Source: Limnobaculum eriocheiris (GTDB lineage: Bacteria > Pseudomonadota > Gammaproteobacteria > Enterobacterales > Enterobacteriaceae). From it: DNA of 64,000 nt. Where the stretch lies: the NCBI RefSeq assembly GCF_021010575.1, contig NZ_JAJNAG010000002.1, positions 162,650-226,649 on the forward strand. Reading direction: 5' to 3'. Of this stretch, positions 1 to 8,969 are shown in pieces. Made by a program: the position numbers and the translations under genes. The number at the start of each line of letters is the position of its first letter. Positions within the stretch are counted from its first letter, which is position 1. The notes beneath the pieces are model-generated. The model was not told the origin of the DNA. It made no database searches and worked only from the letters and a program-made list of their open reading frames with translations.

Positions 1-18
1 TCTAGATTTGGAAAAGTA

Positions 19-57
19 TTGCGCCTTTGAGGGCCGTAACTCAAGGGCGGTAGCATG
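19..57 (+). promoter_or_regulatory. JUMPstart element with ops site
   Basis: The segment resembles the JUMPstart consensus found upstream of enteric O-antigen and capsule operons. It ends in GGCGGTAGCATG at 46-57, close to the ops consensus GGCGGTAGCGTG. By established knowledge, ops in the nontemplate strand pauses RNA polymerase and recruits RfaH, an antiterminator that lets transcription cross long AT-rich polysaccharide operons. It lies 83 bases before wzz, as expected for an operon leader. The promoter itself must be further left, mostly outside the window. Confidence 0.85.
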
Positions 58-140
58 TCAAAATGATATCTAATTATTATGTTAGATTAAGTAAGGCAAT
101 GAATTTAAATAATTTAATTTCAATTAATTGGAAATAATTA

Positions 141-1226
141 ATGAGTGATAAAGACCAATCCATACCACCACAGCAACCTGTGTTACCTGCTTACTATCCA
201 ATGTATTTAGCATCAAAAAATGATGAAATAGAATTGTTTGCTCTTCTTGTAAAATTATGGCAAAAAAAATTTTGGATTGTAAGTTGTATGATTGTGGCCA
301 CATTGATAGCTGGAATTTATGCTTTTACTGCAAAAGAGCAGTGGACTGCAACAGCAGTAATAGATGTACCTGGATATGATTCAATTAGTAATTATTATGA
401 AGGTGTTCATCTTGTTGAAGGTAATTCTGAAAGAATTTCTAGTCCAGATAATGTAGCTGAAAAATTATTTAGGCAGTTTATTAATCAGGCTAGTTCTTAC
501 AATGAATTAAGTAAATTTGTTGGCCAAAGTGAGTACTTTAAAAGATTTGCTAGTGGTAAAAACACAGATGAAATGGCCAATTTATTAAATGAGCTAGTGG
601 ATAATATAAGCTTTACGAAAGAGAAAGATAGTACTTCTTATATCGTGAAGTTTCCGGCTAGTGAAGCAAATAGTGCCCAGAAATTACTTGAAAATTATAT
701 GAGAACAGTCAATGGCAATGTTGGTGAATTACAATATAACCAATTAACGTTACAAATTAAAAATAAAATAATTAGTATTAAAAACCAAATGGATACTTTA
801 AAGGTAATTGCAGAGGAAAAGCGTCAGGCAGAAACTAAAAATATAAAAATGGCATTAGTTATAGCTGAAAAATCTAATATAAAAAGACCTGAATTAAATG
901 GTTTAACAAGAATTGATAATTCAAATCTATTTTTATTAGGAAATGATGCATTGAAAGCAATGTTAGACAATATCGAAAAGCAACCATTAGTTTTAACTGA
1001 TGGATATTATGACTTACAACGCCAATACATTAATCTGGAAAGCTTTAATATCAACAGAGATAAGGCTCAAGCATTTGCGTATTTAAAAAGTCCCGCGGTA
1101 CCTCTTGTTAAAGACAAGCCTAAAAAATTATTGATACTGCTTAGCGGAATGATTATTGGTTTATTTATAAGTATAGGGTACTTTTTAGGGAAGATTTTGA
1201 TTGTTAATTATAATAATAAAAGCTAG
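141..1226 (+). CDS. wzz: Wzz-type O-antigen chain length determinant
   Basis: This is an inner-membrane polysaccharide co-polymerase that sets the modal length of Wzy-polymerised O-antigen. The 361-residue protein has the family layout: a cytoplasmic N-terminus, a membrane segment at about residues 43-62, a long periplasmic domain with a helical, charged middle (about 200-240), and a second membrane segment near 330-352. The length is between ordinary Wzz (about 325) and FepE-type proteins (about 377). It is the first gene after the JUMPstart/ops leader. The assignment as a Wzz-family protein is firm; the actual chain length it specifies cannot be read. Confidence 0.88.
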   Translation: MSDKDQSIPPQQPVLPAYYPMYLASKNDEIELFALLVKLWQKKFWIVSCMIVATLIAGIYAFTAKEQWTATAVIDVPGYDSISNYYEGVHLVEGNSERISSPDNVAEKLFRQFINQASSYNELSKFVGQSEYFKRFASGKNTDEMANLLNELVDNISFTKEKDSTSYIVKFPASEANSAQKLLENYMRTVNGNVGELQYNQLTLQIKNKIISIKNQMDTLKVIAEEKRQAETKNIKMALVIAEKSNIKRPELNGLTRIDNSNLFLLGNDALKAMLDNIEKQPLVLTDGYYDLQRQYINLESFNINRDKAQAFAYLKSPAVPLVKDKPKKLLILLSGMIIGLFISIGYFLGKILIVNYNNKS

Positions 1227-1309
1227 AGATTGATTATAGTTTACTTTTGAATATTGACTGAAAGCATCTCATTAAAAAATAGTAATATATAGCCATGTAG
1301 AGAAATCAA

Positions 1310-1843
1310 ATGAATGTTATTGAAACAGGTATTGATGGGTTGCTCATTATAATACCAAAGGTATTTGAGGATAGTCGGGGTTTTTTTTATGAAAAATATC
1401 AATTAGAAAGATACAAAGATATTGGTATTGAGTCGGAATTTGTTCAAGATAACCGTTCTCGTTCATCTTGTAATGTATTAAGAGGATTACATTTTCAAAA
1501 AACTAAACCCCAAGGCAAACTTATAACAGTAACACAAGGTGTTGTGTTTGATGTGGCGGTGGATCTTAGAGTCGAGTCTGATACATTTGGTAAACATAAG
1601 TCAGTTATATTAAGTGAAAGCAATCACATTCAATTTTATATACCACCAGGTTTTGCTCATGGTTTTTGTGTATTAAGTGAGTTGGCTGATTTTGAATATA
1701 AGTGTACAGATTATTATGATCCTTTGGATGAAGGAGGTATATATTGGAGTGATCCTACATTAAATATTGACTGGCCTCTGTTGAAGCCTATTATATCTGA
1801 TAAAGATAGTATATTACCTATGTTCAGAGATATTTTTAGCTAA
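1310..1843 (+). CDS. rmlC: dTDP-4-dehydrorhamnose 3,5-epimerase (RmlC)
   Basis: The protein is a cupin-fold epimerase that converts dTDP-4-keto-6-deoxy-glucose to the L-lyxo form in the dTDP-L-rhamnose family of pathways. The 177 residues match RmlC in length. Visible signatures are SRGFFYEKY at 22-30, the catalytic histidine in RGLHFQ (His61), GKL with Lys70, and PPGFAHGF at 112-119. No rmlA, rmlB or rmlD is present in the window. The upstream steps could be supplied by RffG/RffH of common-antigen synthesis (inference). The next gene, nine bases downstream, encodes a candidate reductase for its product. Confidence 0.9.
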   Translation: MNVIETGIDGLLIIIPKVFEDSRGFFYEKYQLERYKDIGIESEFVQDNRSRSSCNVLRGLHFQKTKPQGKLITVTQGVVFDVAVDLRVESDTFGKHKSVILSESNHIQFYIPPGFAHGFCVLSELADFEYKCTDYYDPLDEGGIYWSDPTLNIDWPLLKPIISDKDSILPMFRDIFS

Positions 1844-1851
1844 TAGCGAAA

Positions 1852-2688
1852 ATGATAATGGATTTTACTATATTTGGTGGTAATGGTTTTATTGGTTCAG
1901 TGGTTGTAAAGTATTTGATCAACCAAGGTTACTCCGTATGGATTCCAGAACGGAATGATTCATCGATATTTATTAAAAATTTAGGTGTGGTTATTTATTG
2001 CGCGGGAAATGGAGATTGTGTAAAAACACCATTTAATGTTTATGAGGCAAATGTTAATTTGCTAAGTGAGTTATTGCAAAAAGCAAATTTTAGTAAGTTA
2101 TTATATATTTCGTCAACTCGCATTTATATGAATAATGTATCCGCAAATGAAAATGATGATATTAGAATATGTGTAAATGACAGTAGGCGATTATTTAATT
2201 TAACTAAATTATTAGCCGAGGAACTATGTTTGCGTAGTAGTCGAGATGTATTCATTTTAAGACCTAGCAATGTTTATGGTATAACACTTAATAGTCCTTT
2301 ATTTTTACCGACAATAACACGTAATGCAATTAATAATGGGAAAGTAGATATGTATGTTCCTATGTCATATTCAAAAGACTATGTATCTGTTGATGATGTC
2401 GCATTAACAACTATTCTTTTAGCTAAGAATGATATACCTATAAAAGAAAAAATAATCAATGTTGCTTCTGGCTATAACGTTTCGGCTAAAGAAATAGCGG
2501 ATATTCTGCATAAAAAAACGAATTGTGAGATTATTTGGCACGATATAGATTTTGCAGAGGAGTATTTTCCAAGAATTGAAGTAGATAATCTTCTGAAATA
2601 TATACCAGAATATAATCCAAGGAAAATACTAGATGACTTGAATTATATGATTGATGACTTTAAGAGTAGTATGAAAAATAATTTATAA
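1852..2688 (+). CDS. NAD(P)-dependent sugar epimerase/dehydratase (extended SDR), likely 4-ketoreductase
   Basis: The 278-residue protein has the extended SDR fold: a nucleotide-binding GGNGFIG at 9-15, a strand ending in SSTRIY (88-92), and the position where YxxxK is expected. Here that motif reads FNLTK (residues 115-119), so the usual catalytic tyrosine is phenylalanine while the lysine is kept. The rest of the helix (LLAEE) is ordinary. Following RmlC, it may reduce a dTDP-4-keto-6-deoxy sugar to rhamnose or a talose-like isomer; this is inference from position. The start could also be the ATG at 1858. Confidence 0.72.
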   Translation: MIMDFTIFGGNGFIGSVVVKYLINQGYSVWIPERNDSSIFIKNLGVVIYCAGNGDCVKTPFNVYEANVNLLSELLQKANFSKLLYISSTRIYMNNVSANENDDIRICVNDSRRLFNLTKLLAEELCLRSSRDVFILRPSNVYGITLNSPLFLPTITRNAINNGKVDMYVPMSYSKDYVSVDDVALTTILLAKNDIPIKEKIINVASGYNVSAKEIADILHKKTNCEIIWHDIDFAEEYFPRIEVDNLLKYIPEYNPRKILDDLNYMIDDFKSSMKNNL

Positions 2689-2748
2689 GCATATGTATCG
2701 CTAATAAATTTTATATATCATGGTAAATTAAATAATGAAGATTATATA

Positions 2749-4158
2749 GTGAATAATCACGTCGTAAAATCAGATATTTTCTGGGGGTATTTATCTCAGT
2801 TTCTTAATATGGGATCTTATCTTATATTATTACCAATTGCTCTATATTATCTTAATGAAGAGCAAATGGGGTTATGGTATGTTTTTTTATCTATTGCTGG
2901 TGTTACTCAATTATTAGAGTTTGGTTTTCAACCAACGATATCAAGGCATACATCTTATATATATTCTGGAGCAAAAAAATTATCGTCAGTCGGCATTCCT
3001 GATAGAAATTGCTCTGGAGATGAAATTAATATAAAACTATTAGCTAATTTTATTTTAGCCTCCCGAAAAGTTTATTTTATAGTTTCTATAGCTGCATCAA
3101 TAATTTTATTAATTATTGGTACATTATATATATATAGTTTAAATAGTAATATTGATTCACATACTATATTTTTTTCATGGGTATTATATTCAATAAGTAA
3201 TGTCACATTGTTTTATTTTGGTTATTATAATGGAATCCTAAAAGGAAGAGGTGATCAAACAGCATTAAACAAAGTGATTGTAATTTCGAAAGTTACAAAT
3301 ATAGTTGTAGTGATACCCTTATTAGTATTTGGATTTGGTATTATGGCACTTTCTATTGGAATGTTGTGTTCTGTAATTGTAGACCGATTTTTAATAAGTA
3401 GAGCATTTTATAATGATCGCTATAATGAAACTAAGTTAGCAATATCAACAGTAATTACTGAAAATTTATTATCATTAATTTGGACCAGTTCTTGGCGGTT
3501 GGGTTTTGTACAATTAGGTTCATTTCTAATACTTAGAGCAAATTTATTTATTGCTTCTAGCTTTCTTGGGTTAGCTGCAGCAGCAAGTTATGGATTGGCA
3601 ACTCAACTTCTAAGTGTTTTAATTATAGTAGCATCTATGTATTTTGGATTGCAATTACCCCATATGAATTCATTACAATTTACGAATAGTAAAGACAAAA
3701 TCAAAAAAATCTTTTCTATATCACTTGTTATTGCTTGGTTCATTTTTATTTTTGGTTTTCTTTGTTTGATATATATTGGGATACCATTAATTAATTTAGT
3801 TTCATCAGGTACGAAGTTATTTGAGTTAAAATATCTAGTCTTATTCTTTCTTGCTGGATTTCTAGAAATGAATCATTCATTATGCACCGCTTATTTAACA
3901 ACCTTAAATAGAGTACCATTTATGTGGTCGACTATAATTTCAGGTATATTAATTGTCTTCTTTAGTTTAATTAGTATTAAATTTTTAGGGTATGGAATTG
4001 GGACATTAGTTATTTCCTTATTTATAGTCCAGGTGTGCTTTAACAATTGGTTTTGGCCAGTTATTGCATATAACAATCTTGGGTTGACATTTTTTGAGCC
4101 TTTTAAAATTGCATATTTATCATTAAGTGGGGCTTTAACTAATAGCAAAAAGGTCTGA
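2749..4158 (+). CDS. wzx: Wzx O-unit flippase
   Basis: The 469-residue protein is almost entirely hydrophobic with about twelve predicted membrane segments, the pattern of Wzx/MATE-like lipid-linked oligosaccharide translocases. It would flip undecaprenyl-diphosphate-linked O-units across the inner membrane for polymerisation by Wzy. A GTG start is used, with only a weak ribosome site; a four-codon reading frame (ATG at 2735) ends in TAG, and that stop overlaps the GTG in the string TAGTG. No in-frame ATG lies close upstream. The following gene begins two bases after its stop, suggesting coupled translation. Confidence 0.85.
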   Translation: MNNHVVKSDIFWGYLSQFLNMGSYLILLPIALYYLNEEQMGLWYVFLSIAGVTQLLEFGFQPTISRHTSYIYSGAKKLSSVGIPDRNCSGDEINIKLLANFILASRKVYFIVSIAASIILLIIGTLYIYSLNSNIDSHTIFFSWVLYSISNVTLFYFGYYNGILKGRGDQTALNKVIVISKVTNIVVVIPLLVFGFGIMALSIGMLCSVIVDRFLISRAFYNDRYNETKLAISTVITENLLSLIWTSSWRLGFVQLGSFLILRANLFIASSFLGLAAAASYGLATQLLSVLIIVASMYFGLQLPHMNSLQFTNSKDKIKKIFSISLVIAWFIFIFGFLCLIYIGIPLINLVSSGTKLFELKYLVLFFLAGFLEMNHSLCTAYLTTLNRVPFMWSTIISGILIVFFSLISIKFLGYGIGTLVISLFIVQVCFNNWFWPVIAYNNLGLTFFEPFKIAYLSLSGALTNSKKV

Positions 4159-4159
4159 T

Positions 4160-5281
4160 ATGACAATTATTGTTGATATTTTGAGACAAAATGATGAGCA
4201 CAATGTGTTTAATAGTAAGGCTATTACTGCTTTGCTGAGTACATCTACTATAACCGAGGTCTGGTTAACAAAAAACTCTACTTGTAACGTTTTATTAGAT
4301 AGAGAAATCAACGTAAAAAAAAGAAATGTGAGAAGCTTTGGATCGAAGTTCTATTATTGGTTTATCTCTTCATTTATTACCGTTTATATACTTTTCAGGG
4401 CTTATTTTAGGAAGGAAAGTGTTTTATTCTTATCTGCAACCCCTCTTCATTATTATATAATATCAAAATTTTTATTAATATTGAATTTGAATATATACAT
4501 AATAATGCATGGGGAGCTAAGTTATTTGAATCATCCTATTGGATTAGGGCAAAAGATTGGTGGTTGGTGTATAAATAAGAGCTTTCTAAGCTATAAAGTA
4601 AAAAAATTAACTTATATTGCTCTGGGATTTCCTATCTATAGCCTATTATTAGAAATTTATCCGTCATTGGCTGGACATATAACTATAGTAGAGCATCCTT
4701 TGGATGACATTACGTTTAGTAAAAAAAACGATAAAAAATTATGTTTTGGTTCTTTTGGTATTCATTCAAAGGATAAAAATAGTGAAAAGATATATGACCT
4801 AGCGTTATGTATTGATGAGAATATAATTAAATCTATTGATATAATTACTGTTGGTATAAGTGATGGGTATTTTAAATATGGCCGCTCAGATAATATTCTT
4901 CATTATTGTGCTGGCGTATTTGGAAAAAATTTTATTCCTCGCGAAGAGTTCGTTATGAATGTAAATAAAATTGATTTTGCATTGTTTTTTTATAATGGTG
5001 ATACTCAATATGCGTTAGTACCTAGCGGAATTTTTTATGATTGTATTTCTTTTAATATCCCTATTATTTCTTTGAAAAATAGAATATTTCAAGCATATTT
5101 TGAAAAATATGGCCCCATGGGAAAATTATGTAATAATCTTGATGAGATGGCTGATTTTATTAAATTACTTTATTTAGAGCGTGAAAAGTGTGAAGAGTAT
5201 TTCGATAATATGAAGTCTGCAAGAGATGATATGAGTTTCAATAATTTTAGAGATAACTTGCTACGAATAATCCAGAGTTAA
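4160..5281 (+). CDS. putative glycosyltransferase of the O-antigen locus (GT-B-like)
   Basis: I do not recognise a precise family. The 373-residue protein has a hydrophobic N-terminal half with a likely membrane-associated stretch (about 67-110) and a HGELSYLNH segment near residues 117-125 of the kind seen in acceptor domains of GT-B enzymes. Its C-terminal half has a VPSGIFYDC stretch, like a nucleotide-sugar domain. It sits between wzx and wzy with spacings of 1-2 bases, so it is part of the same operon. Assignment as a glycosyltransferase is an inference from context and general fold features. Confidence 0.55.
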   Translation: MTIIVDILRQNDEHNVFNSKAITALLSTSTITEVWLTKNSTCNVLLDREINVKKRNVRSFGSKFYYWFISSFITVYILFRAYFRKESVLFLSATPLHYYIISKFLLILNLNIYIIMHGELSYLNHPIGLGQKIGGWCINKSFLSYKVKKLTYIALGFPIYSLLLEIYPSLAGHITIVEHPLDDITFSKKNDKKLCFGSFGIHSKDKNSEKIYDLALCIDENIIKSIDIITVGISDGYFKYGRSDNILHYCAGVFGKNFIPREEFVMNVNKIDFALFFYNGDTQYALVPSGIFYDCISFNIPIISLKNRIFQAYFEKYGPMGKLCNNLDEMADFIKLLYLEREKCEEYFDNMKSARDDMSFNNFRDNLLRIIQS

Positions 5282-5283
5282 TT

Positions 5284-6465
5284 ATGGAATATATGATTAA
5301 CGAAATTTACAGATATAAAAATAAATTATGGTTTTTCCTATTTTATCTATATTTTACTCCATTAATAACCAATGCCATATATATTTATTCTAGTGGTCAT
5401 TTAATTGGTGATTTTAGAAGTGTCGAATATAATGGTTCTTTATTTGATATTTTCCTTTATTTGCTAGCATTTATATTAGTTTTATTAGGATTTGTTGTCA
5501 TATTAATTATTTTTAATAATGTAAAAGGTTTTGAAGATAGAGAAGGTCATTTTACATCATTTTGTTATTATCTCATTGTTATTTGTGGTGTGGGTGCATT
5601 TATTTTTGGGGGTATGGCTATTGGTGAAAATGCTCAGTCAGGAATATTAGGTGTGATTCAATCAATTTTAGTAAAGATTAATCCATATTTTCTATTGTTG
5701 ATAATATCTGCTAATAGATTATCAATCAAACGATTTATATTATGTGCGTTATTTATCGCATATATTAGTTATTGTCAAAAGTCATTACAAGGATATTTTG
5801 TAATTGCAATATCTTCATTTGTTTATATATTAATAAATTACAATATGAGTAAATTTAGGTTATTTTTACTTTTTTTAATGCCATTTATTTTATCCTTTTT
5901 AGTTAAAGATTTACTTCTTTTTATTTATGATGTTCGTCAATCTACTAGAGGGGGTGAAGGGATTGCTGCTGATGATATATTTATTTTTGCTTTAGGTAGG
6001 ATATCGTCACTATCTTCGTATATATATATTGATATGATTAATTTTCATAGTGAGCTTATTTCCCCGTTCTTCTCATTAGGAATTATACTTGAACGATTAA
6101 CAGGAATAAGCCTTCTTCCTGCTATTACTCCAAGTATATTATTTAATGATTTTTTACTTGGTGATTCCGCTGATTACTCTATATTTATGAGTCTGCCCGG
6201 TCACTTATTAGTAATGTTTAGATCTGATTTCCCTATAGCTTGTATTAACTCTGGATTTATTCTCACAATATATATATTGATATTTTATTTGACCCCGTAT
6301 GAAAGAAAAGAACATAGAGTAGTGATATTCCTTTTAGCAACTTATATGGTAAATTTATCTGCTGATATTTGGGAGTTATCAATGCTTTTCCAATCTATAA
6401 TTATCTTGCGAGTTTTGTATTTCTTTTTTTTGTCAATTAGACGTGTAAAAATTAAATATTTATAA
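5284..6465 (+). CDS. wzy: Wzy O-antigen polymerase
   Basis: The 393-residue protein is an integral membrane protein with about ten to eleven hydrophobic segments and a larger polar loop around residues 215-235 (DVRQSTRGGEGIAADD). Polymerases of this class are poorly conserved in sequence and are usually identified by topology and operon position, as here. It would join O-units in the periplasm in concert with Wzz. It is the only other polytopic protein in the cluster besides Wzx. The short TATGG-type start follows the previous stop by two bases. Confidence 0.75.
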   Translation: MEYMINEIYRYKNKLWFFLFYLYFTPLITNAIYIYSSGHLIGDFRSVEYNGSLFDIFLYLLAFILVLLGFVVILIIFNNVKGFEDREGHFTSFCYYLIVICGVGAFIFGGMAIGENAQSGILGVIQSILVKINPYFLLLIISANRLSIKRFILCALFIAYISYCQKSLQGYFVIAISSFVYILINYNMSKFRLFLLFLMPFILSFLVKDLLLFIYDVRQSTRGGEGIAADDIFIFALGRISSLSSYIYIDMINFHSELISPFFSLGIILERLTGISLLPAITPSILFNDFLLGDSADYSIFMSLPGHLLVMFRSDFPIACINSGFILTIYILIFYLTPYERKEHRVVIFLLATYMVNLSADIWELSMLFQSIIILRVLYFFFLSIRRVKIKYL

Positions 6466-6494
6466 TTGGTTTTGTACCAAAAAAATGGTGTTTA

Positions 6495-7577
6495 ATGAAA
6501 AAAATTTTATTTTATTTAAATAGTATGAAACCTGCAGGTGGTATTGAGCGAGTTGTATCTACCATTGTAGGTAAGCTTTCTAGTTCATATGAAATTACTA
6601 TTTTAGTTAAAGATGATGGCGATTCATTTTATGCTATTAGTGATAATGTCAAACTAGTCTCAATGAATAATCCATTAATACTTAATATGAATAATAGATT
6701 ATTTAGAATATTTCAAATAGGAAAGAGTGTTTTTACGTCTGTAAAATTCTTAAGATCTTTTATTCATAATAATAGGTATGATTATATATATATTACGCAT
6801 CCTATGAATCATGTTGAGTATTTATTGGCTGGAGGAAATACTGATAAGCTTATTATTTCTGAGCATGGCTCTTCTCATGGCTATAATTTTTTTTACAGAA
6901 TAATAAAGCGTTTGACGTATAAGTCATGTCTATTTTACTGTATTCCAACAAAACAAGATTATAACCTTTATATGTCAAAGGGTTTTCCAGCTGTTTACAT
7001 ACCTCATTTTCGTTCTGATATGGTTTTTTCTTTGAATAATAAAAAGGAAAAAATAGTGTTAAATGTCGGTAGATTTACTGCCGATAAACAACAACTTGTA
7101 TTACTGTATTGTTGGAACCAATTAGTAATACGGGGATTATTACCTGATGGTTGGACCTTAATTATTATAGGTGAAGGGGAGTTGGAAAATGAGTTATTGA
7201 AATTCATTAAAGATAATCAATTAAATTCTGTTACATTGCTTAGAACACTAACTAGAATAGAAAGTATATATAGTAAGGTTTCTATTTTTGCATTGACCTC
7301 TCGATTTGAGGGGTTTGGTATGGTGCTTTTAGAGGCTATATCTTTTGGTGTTCCCTGCGTTTCTTTTGATTGTCCATCTGGACCTAGAGATATTATTGAA
7401 GATGGTTATAATGGCTTTTTAGCAGAATTAAATAATGTTGAAGAGTACATTGATAAGCTAAGTATATTATTAAAAGAGTCTGATTTGAGAGAGGAAATGG
7501 GTAGAAATGCATTAATAAAAGCTGAGGAATGGAATGATAATATAATACTCCAGCATTGGTTTAAGGTATTCAAATGA
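6495..7577 (+). CDS. glycosyltransferase family 4
   Basis: The protein has 360 residues and a GT-B layout. The N-terminal half contains KPAGGIERV (12-20), the usual acceptor-loop start of GT4 enzymes. The C-terminal half has NVGRFTADKQ (190-199) and the retaining-GT signature EGFGMVLLE, with Glu272 and Glu280 spaced as in the EX7E motif, then the SGPRDII element. It would add a sugar to the lipid-linked O-unit in the cytoplasm; donor and linkage are unknown. Its stop overlaps the next start in ATGA. Confidence 0.85.
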   Translation: MKKILFYLNSMKPAGGIERVVSTIVGKLSSSYEITILVKDDGDSFYAISDNVKLVSMNNPLILNMNNRLFRIFQIGKSVFTSVKFLRSFIHNNRYDYIYITHPMNHVEYLLAGGNTDKLIISEHGSSHGYNFFYRIIKRLTYKSCLFYCIPTKQDYNLYMSKGFPAVYIPHFRSDMVFSLNNKKEKIVLNVGRFTADKQQLVLLYCWNQLVIRGLLPDGWTLIIIGEGELENELLKFIKDNQLNSVTLLRTLTRIESIYSKVSIFALTSRFEGFGMVLLEAISFGVPCVSFDCPSGPRDIIEDGYNGFLAELNNVEEYIDKLSILLKESDLREEMGRNALIKAEEWNDNIILQHWFKVFK

Positions 7578-8380
7578 AGCTTTCAGTAATAATTCCAGTA
7601 TATAATTCTCAGCAAACTATTTTATCTTGTTTAGATTCAGTTTATTCGCAAGAAATTGGTGAATATAACATTGAAATGGAAGTTATTGTAATTGATGACG
7701 GTTCTACTGATAATTCATTAATTTTATTAGAGAAATATAAAGTAGAAAATAAAAAAAGCAACTTATATATCTTTCATAAAAAGAATGGCGGAGTATCTTC
7801 AGCTAGAAATTATGGAATAAATATAGCTAAGGGGGAATGGATCGCATTTCTTGATTCCGATGATATATGGCTACCGGCAAAAATAAGAAAACAATTTGAT
7901 ATTATTTTAAGTTCTAATGTGCGCATAGATTTTTTAGGATGTGCTAGAAATAATGAGAAACTTAGAATATTATTTAGGCATATTAATACGTTATATAAAG
8001 CAAATGTCACCGATTTATTGATCAAAATGTTTCCTCAAACTTCGACAGCGATAGTTAGAAAGTCTGTTCTTGATGTGGCTGGAAATTATAATGAAAAAAT
8101 GAGATATGCAGAAGATGGAGAATTATGGGTACGTATCTGTGCTAGTAGCAATTTTTACTATTATCCAGAATCATTAGTTATTACGGGAAACGGGAAATAT
8201 AATTTTGGTGCTAGTGGTTTATCTTCAAATATAAAGAAAATGCAAGCCGGTACAGAAGAAATGCTTTATCTTACTTATTCAAATAACATAATTTCTCAAT
8301 CACAACTTTATATTTTCTTGTTTTTTTATAAGATTAAATATATACGGCGAATGTTAATTGTGATGTTTAGACGAGGTTAG
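7574..8380 (+). CDS. glycosyltransferase family 2
   Basis: This is an inverting GT-A enzyme of 268 residues. It begins with SVIIPVYNSQQTI and has DDGSTD at 41-46, NGGVSSARN at 71-79, the metal-binding DSDD at 94-97, and AEDGELWVR further on, all standard GT2 landmarks. The C-terminus is basic and partly hydrophobic, consistent with membrane association. It is translationally coupled to the preceding GT4 gene through a 4-base overlap. The sugar transferred cannot be deduced. Confidence 0.87.
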   Translation: MKLSVIIPVYNSQQTILSCLDSVYSQEIGEYNIEMEVIVIDDGSTDNSLILLEKYKVENKKSNLYIFHKKNGGVSSARNYGINIAKGEWIAFLDSDDIWLPAKIRKQFDIILSSNVRIDFLGCARNNEKLRILFRHINTLYKANVTDLLIKMFPQTSTAIVRKSVLDVAGNYNEKMRYAEDGELWVRICASSNFYYYPESLVITGNGKYNFGASGLSSNIKKMQAGTEEMLYLTYSNNIISQSQLYIFLFFYKIKYIRRMLIVMFRRG

Positions 8381-8383
8381 GTT

Positions 8384-8941
8384 ATGCTTTACAAGCTAAA
8401 ATGGTTTTTATCCGCTATTATATTATCTATTTTTCTTAAGAAAATTGGCTTTCCTACTTATATTGCATGGCCTATTTTTTCTTGTGGGTTAAAAAGAGTT
8501 ACTATCGGAAAGAGAGTTAGGATATTTCCCGGTTCAAGAATTGAGACTCATGGTGACGGTATAATTGATATAAAGGATAATGTTGCTATAGGGCAGAATT
8601 TTCATATTACATCAGGGTGTAATTTGATTATAGGGGAAGGTACTTTAATTACAGCAAATGTAGTTATCACTAACATTGATCATGATTATTCTGACATTAT
8701 CATCCCTATTCATTGTCAACAATTTATTCTTTCAGATACAATAATTGGACGAAATTGTTTTATTGGTTCTGGTGCAATTATTCAAGCAGGAACTGTTTTG
8801 GGTGAACATTGTATTGTTGGGGCTAATGCTGTTGTTAAAGGGATTTTTCCTCCATATTCAGTAATCGTTGGGGTGCCAGCTAAAATAGTTAAATGTTATA
8901 ATTTTGAAAGTGGTAGTTGGATTAATAGTCACCATACATAA
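8384..8941 (+). CDS. hexapeptide-repeat acyltransferase, probable O-acetyltransferase
   Basis: The 185-residue protein shows left-handed beta-helix repeats: runs of [LIV]-G-x(4) such as IGKRVRI, IGQNFHI, IGEGTLI, IGRNCFIGSG and VGANAVV. The loop ITNIDHDYSD supplies the histidine typical of the WcaB/WcaF and NodL-like group, and it closes with VGVPAKIVK. It probably acetylates a sugar of the O-unit. A good ribosome site (GAGG) precedes the ATG. Substrate identity is not visible. Confidence 0.82.
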   Translation: MLYKLKWFLSAIILSIFLKKIGFPTYIAWPIFSCGLKRVTIGKRVRIFPGSRIETHGDGIIDIKDNVAIGQNFHITSGCNLIIGEGTLITANVVITNIDHDYSDIIIPIHCQQFILSDTIIGRNCFIGSGAIIQAGTVLGEHCIVGANAVVKGIFPPYSVIVGVPAKIVKCYNFESGSWINSHHT

Positions 8942-8969
8942 TAATTATTTGAATATATTGAGTTAATTT

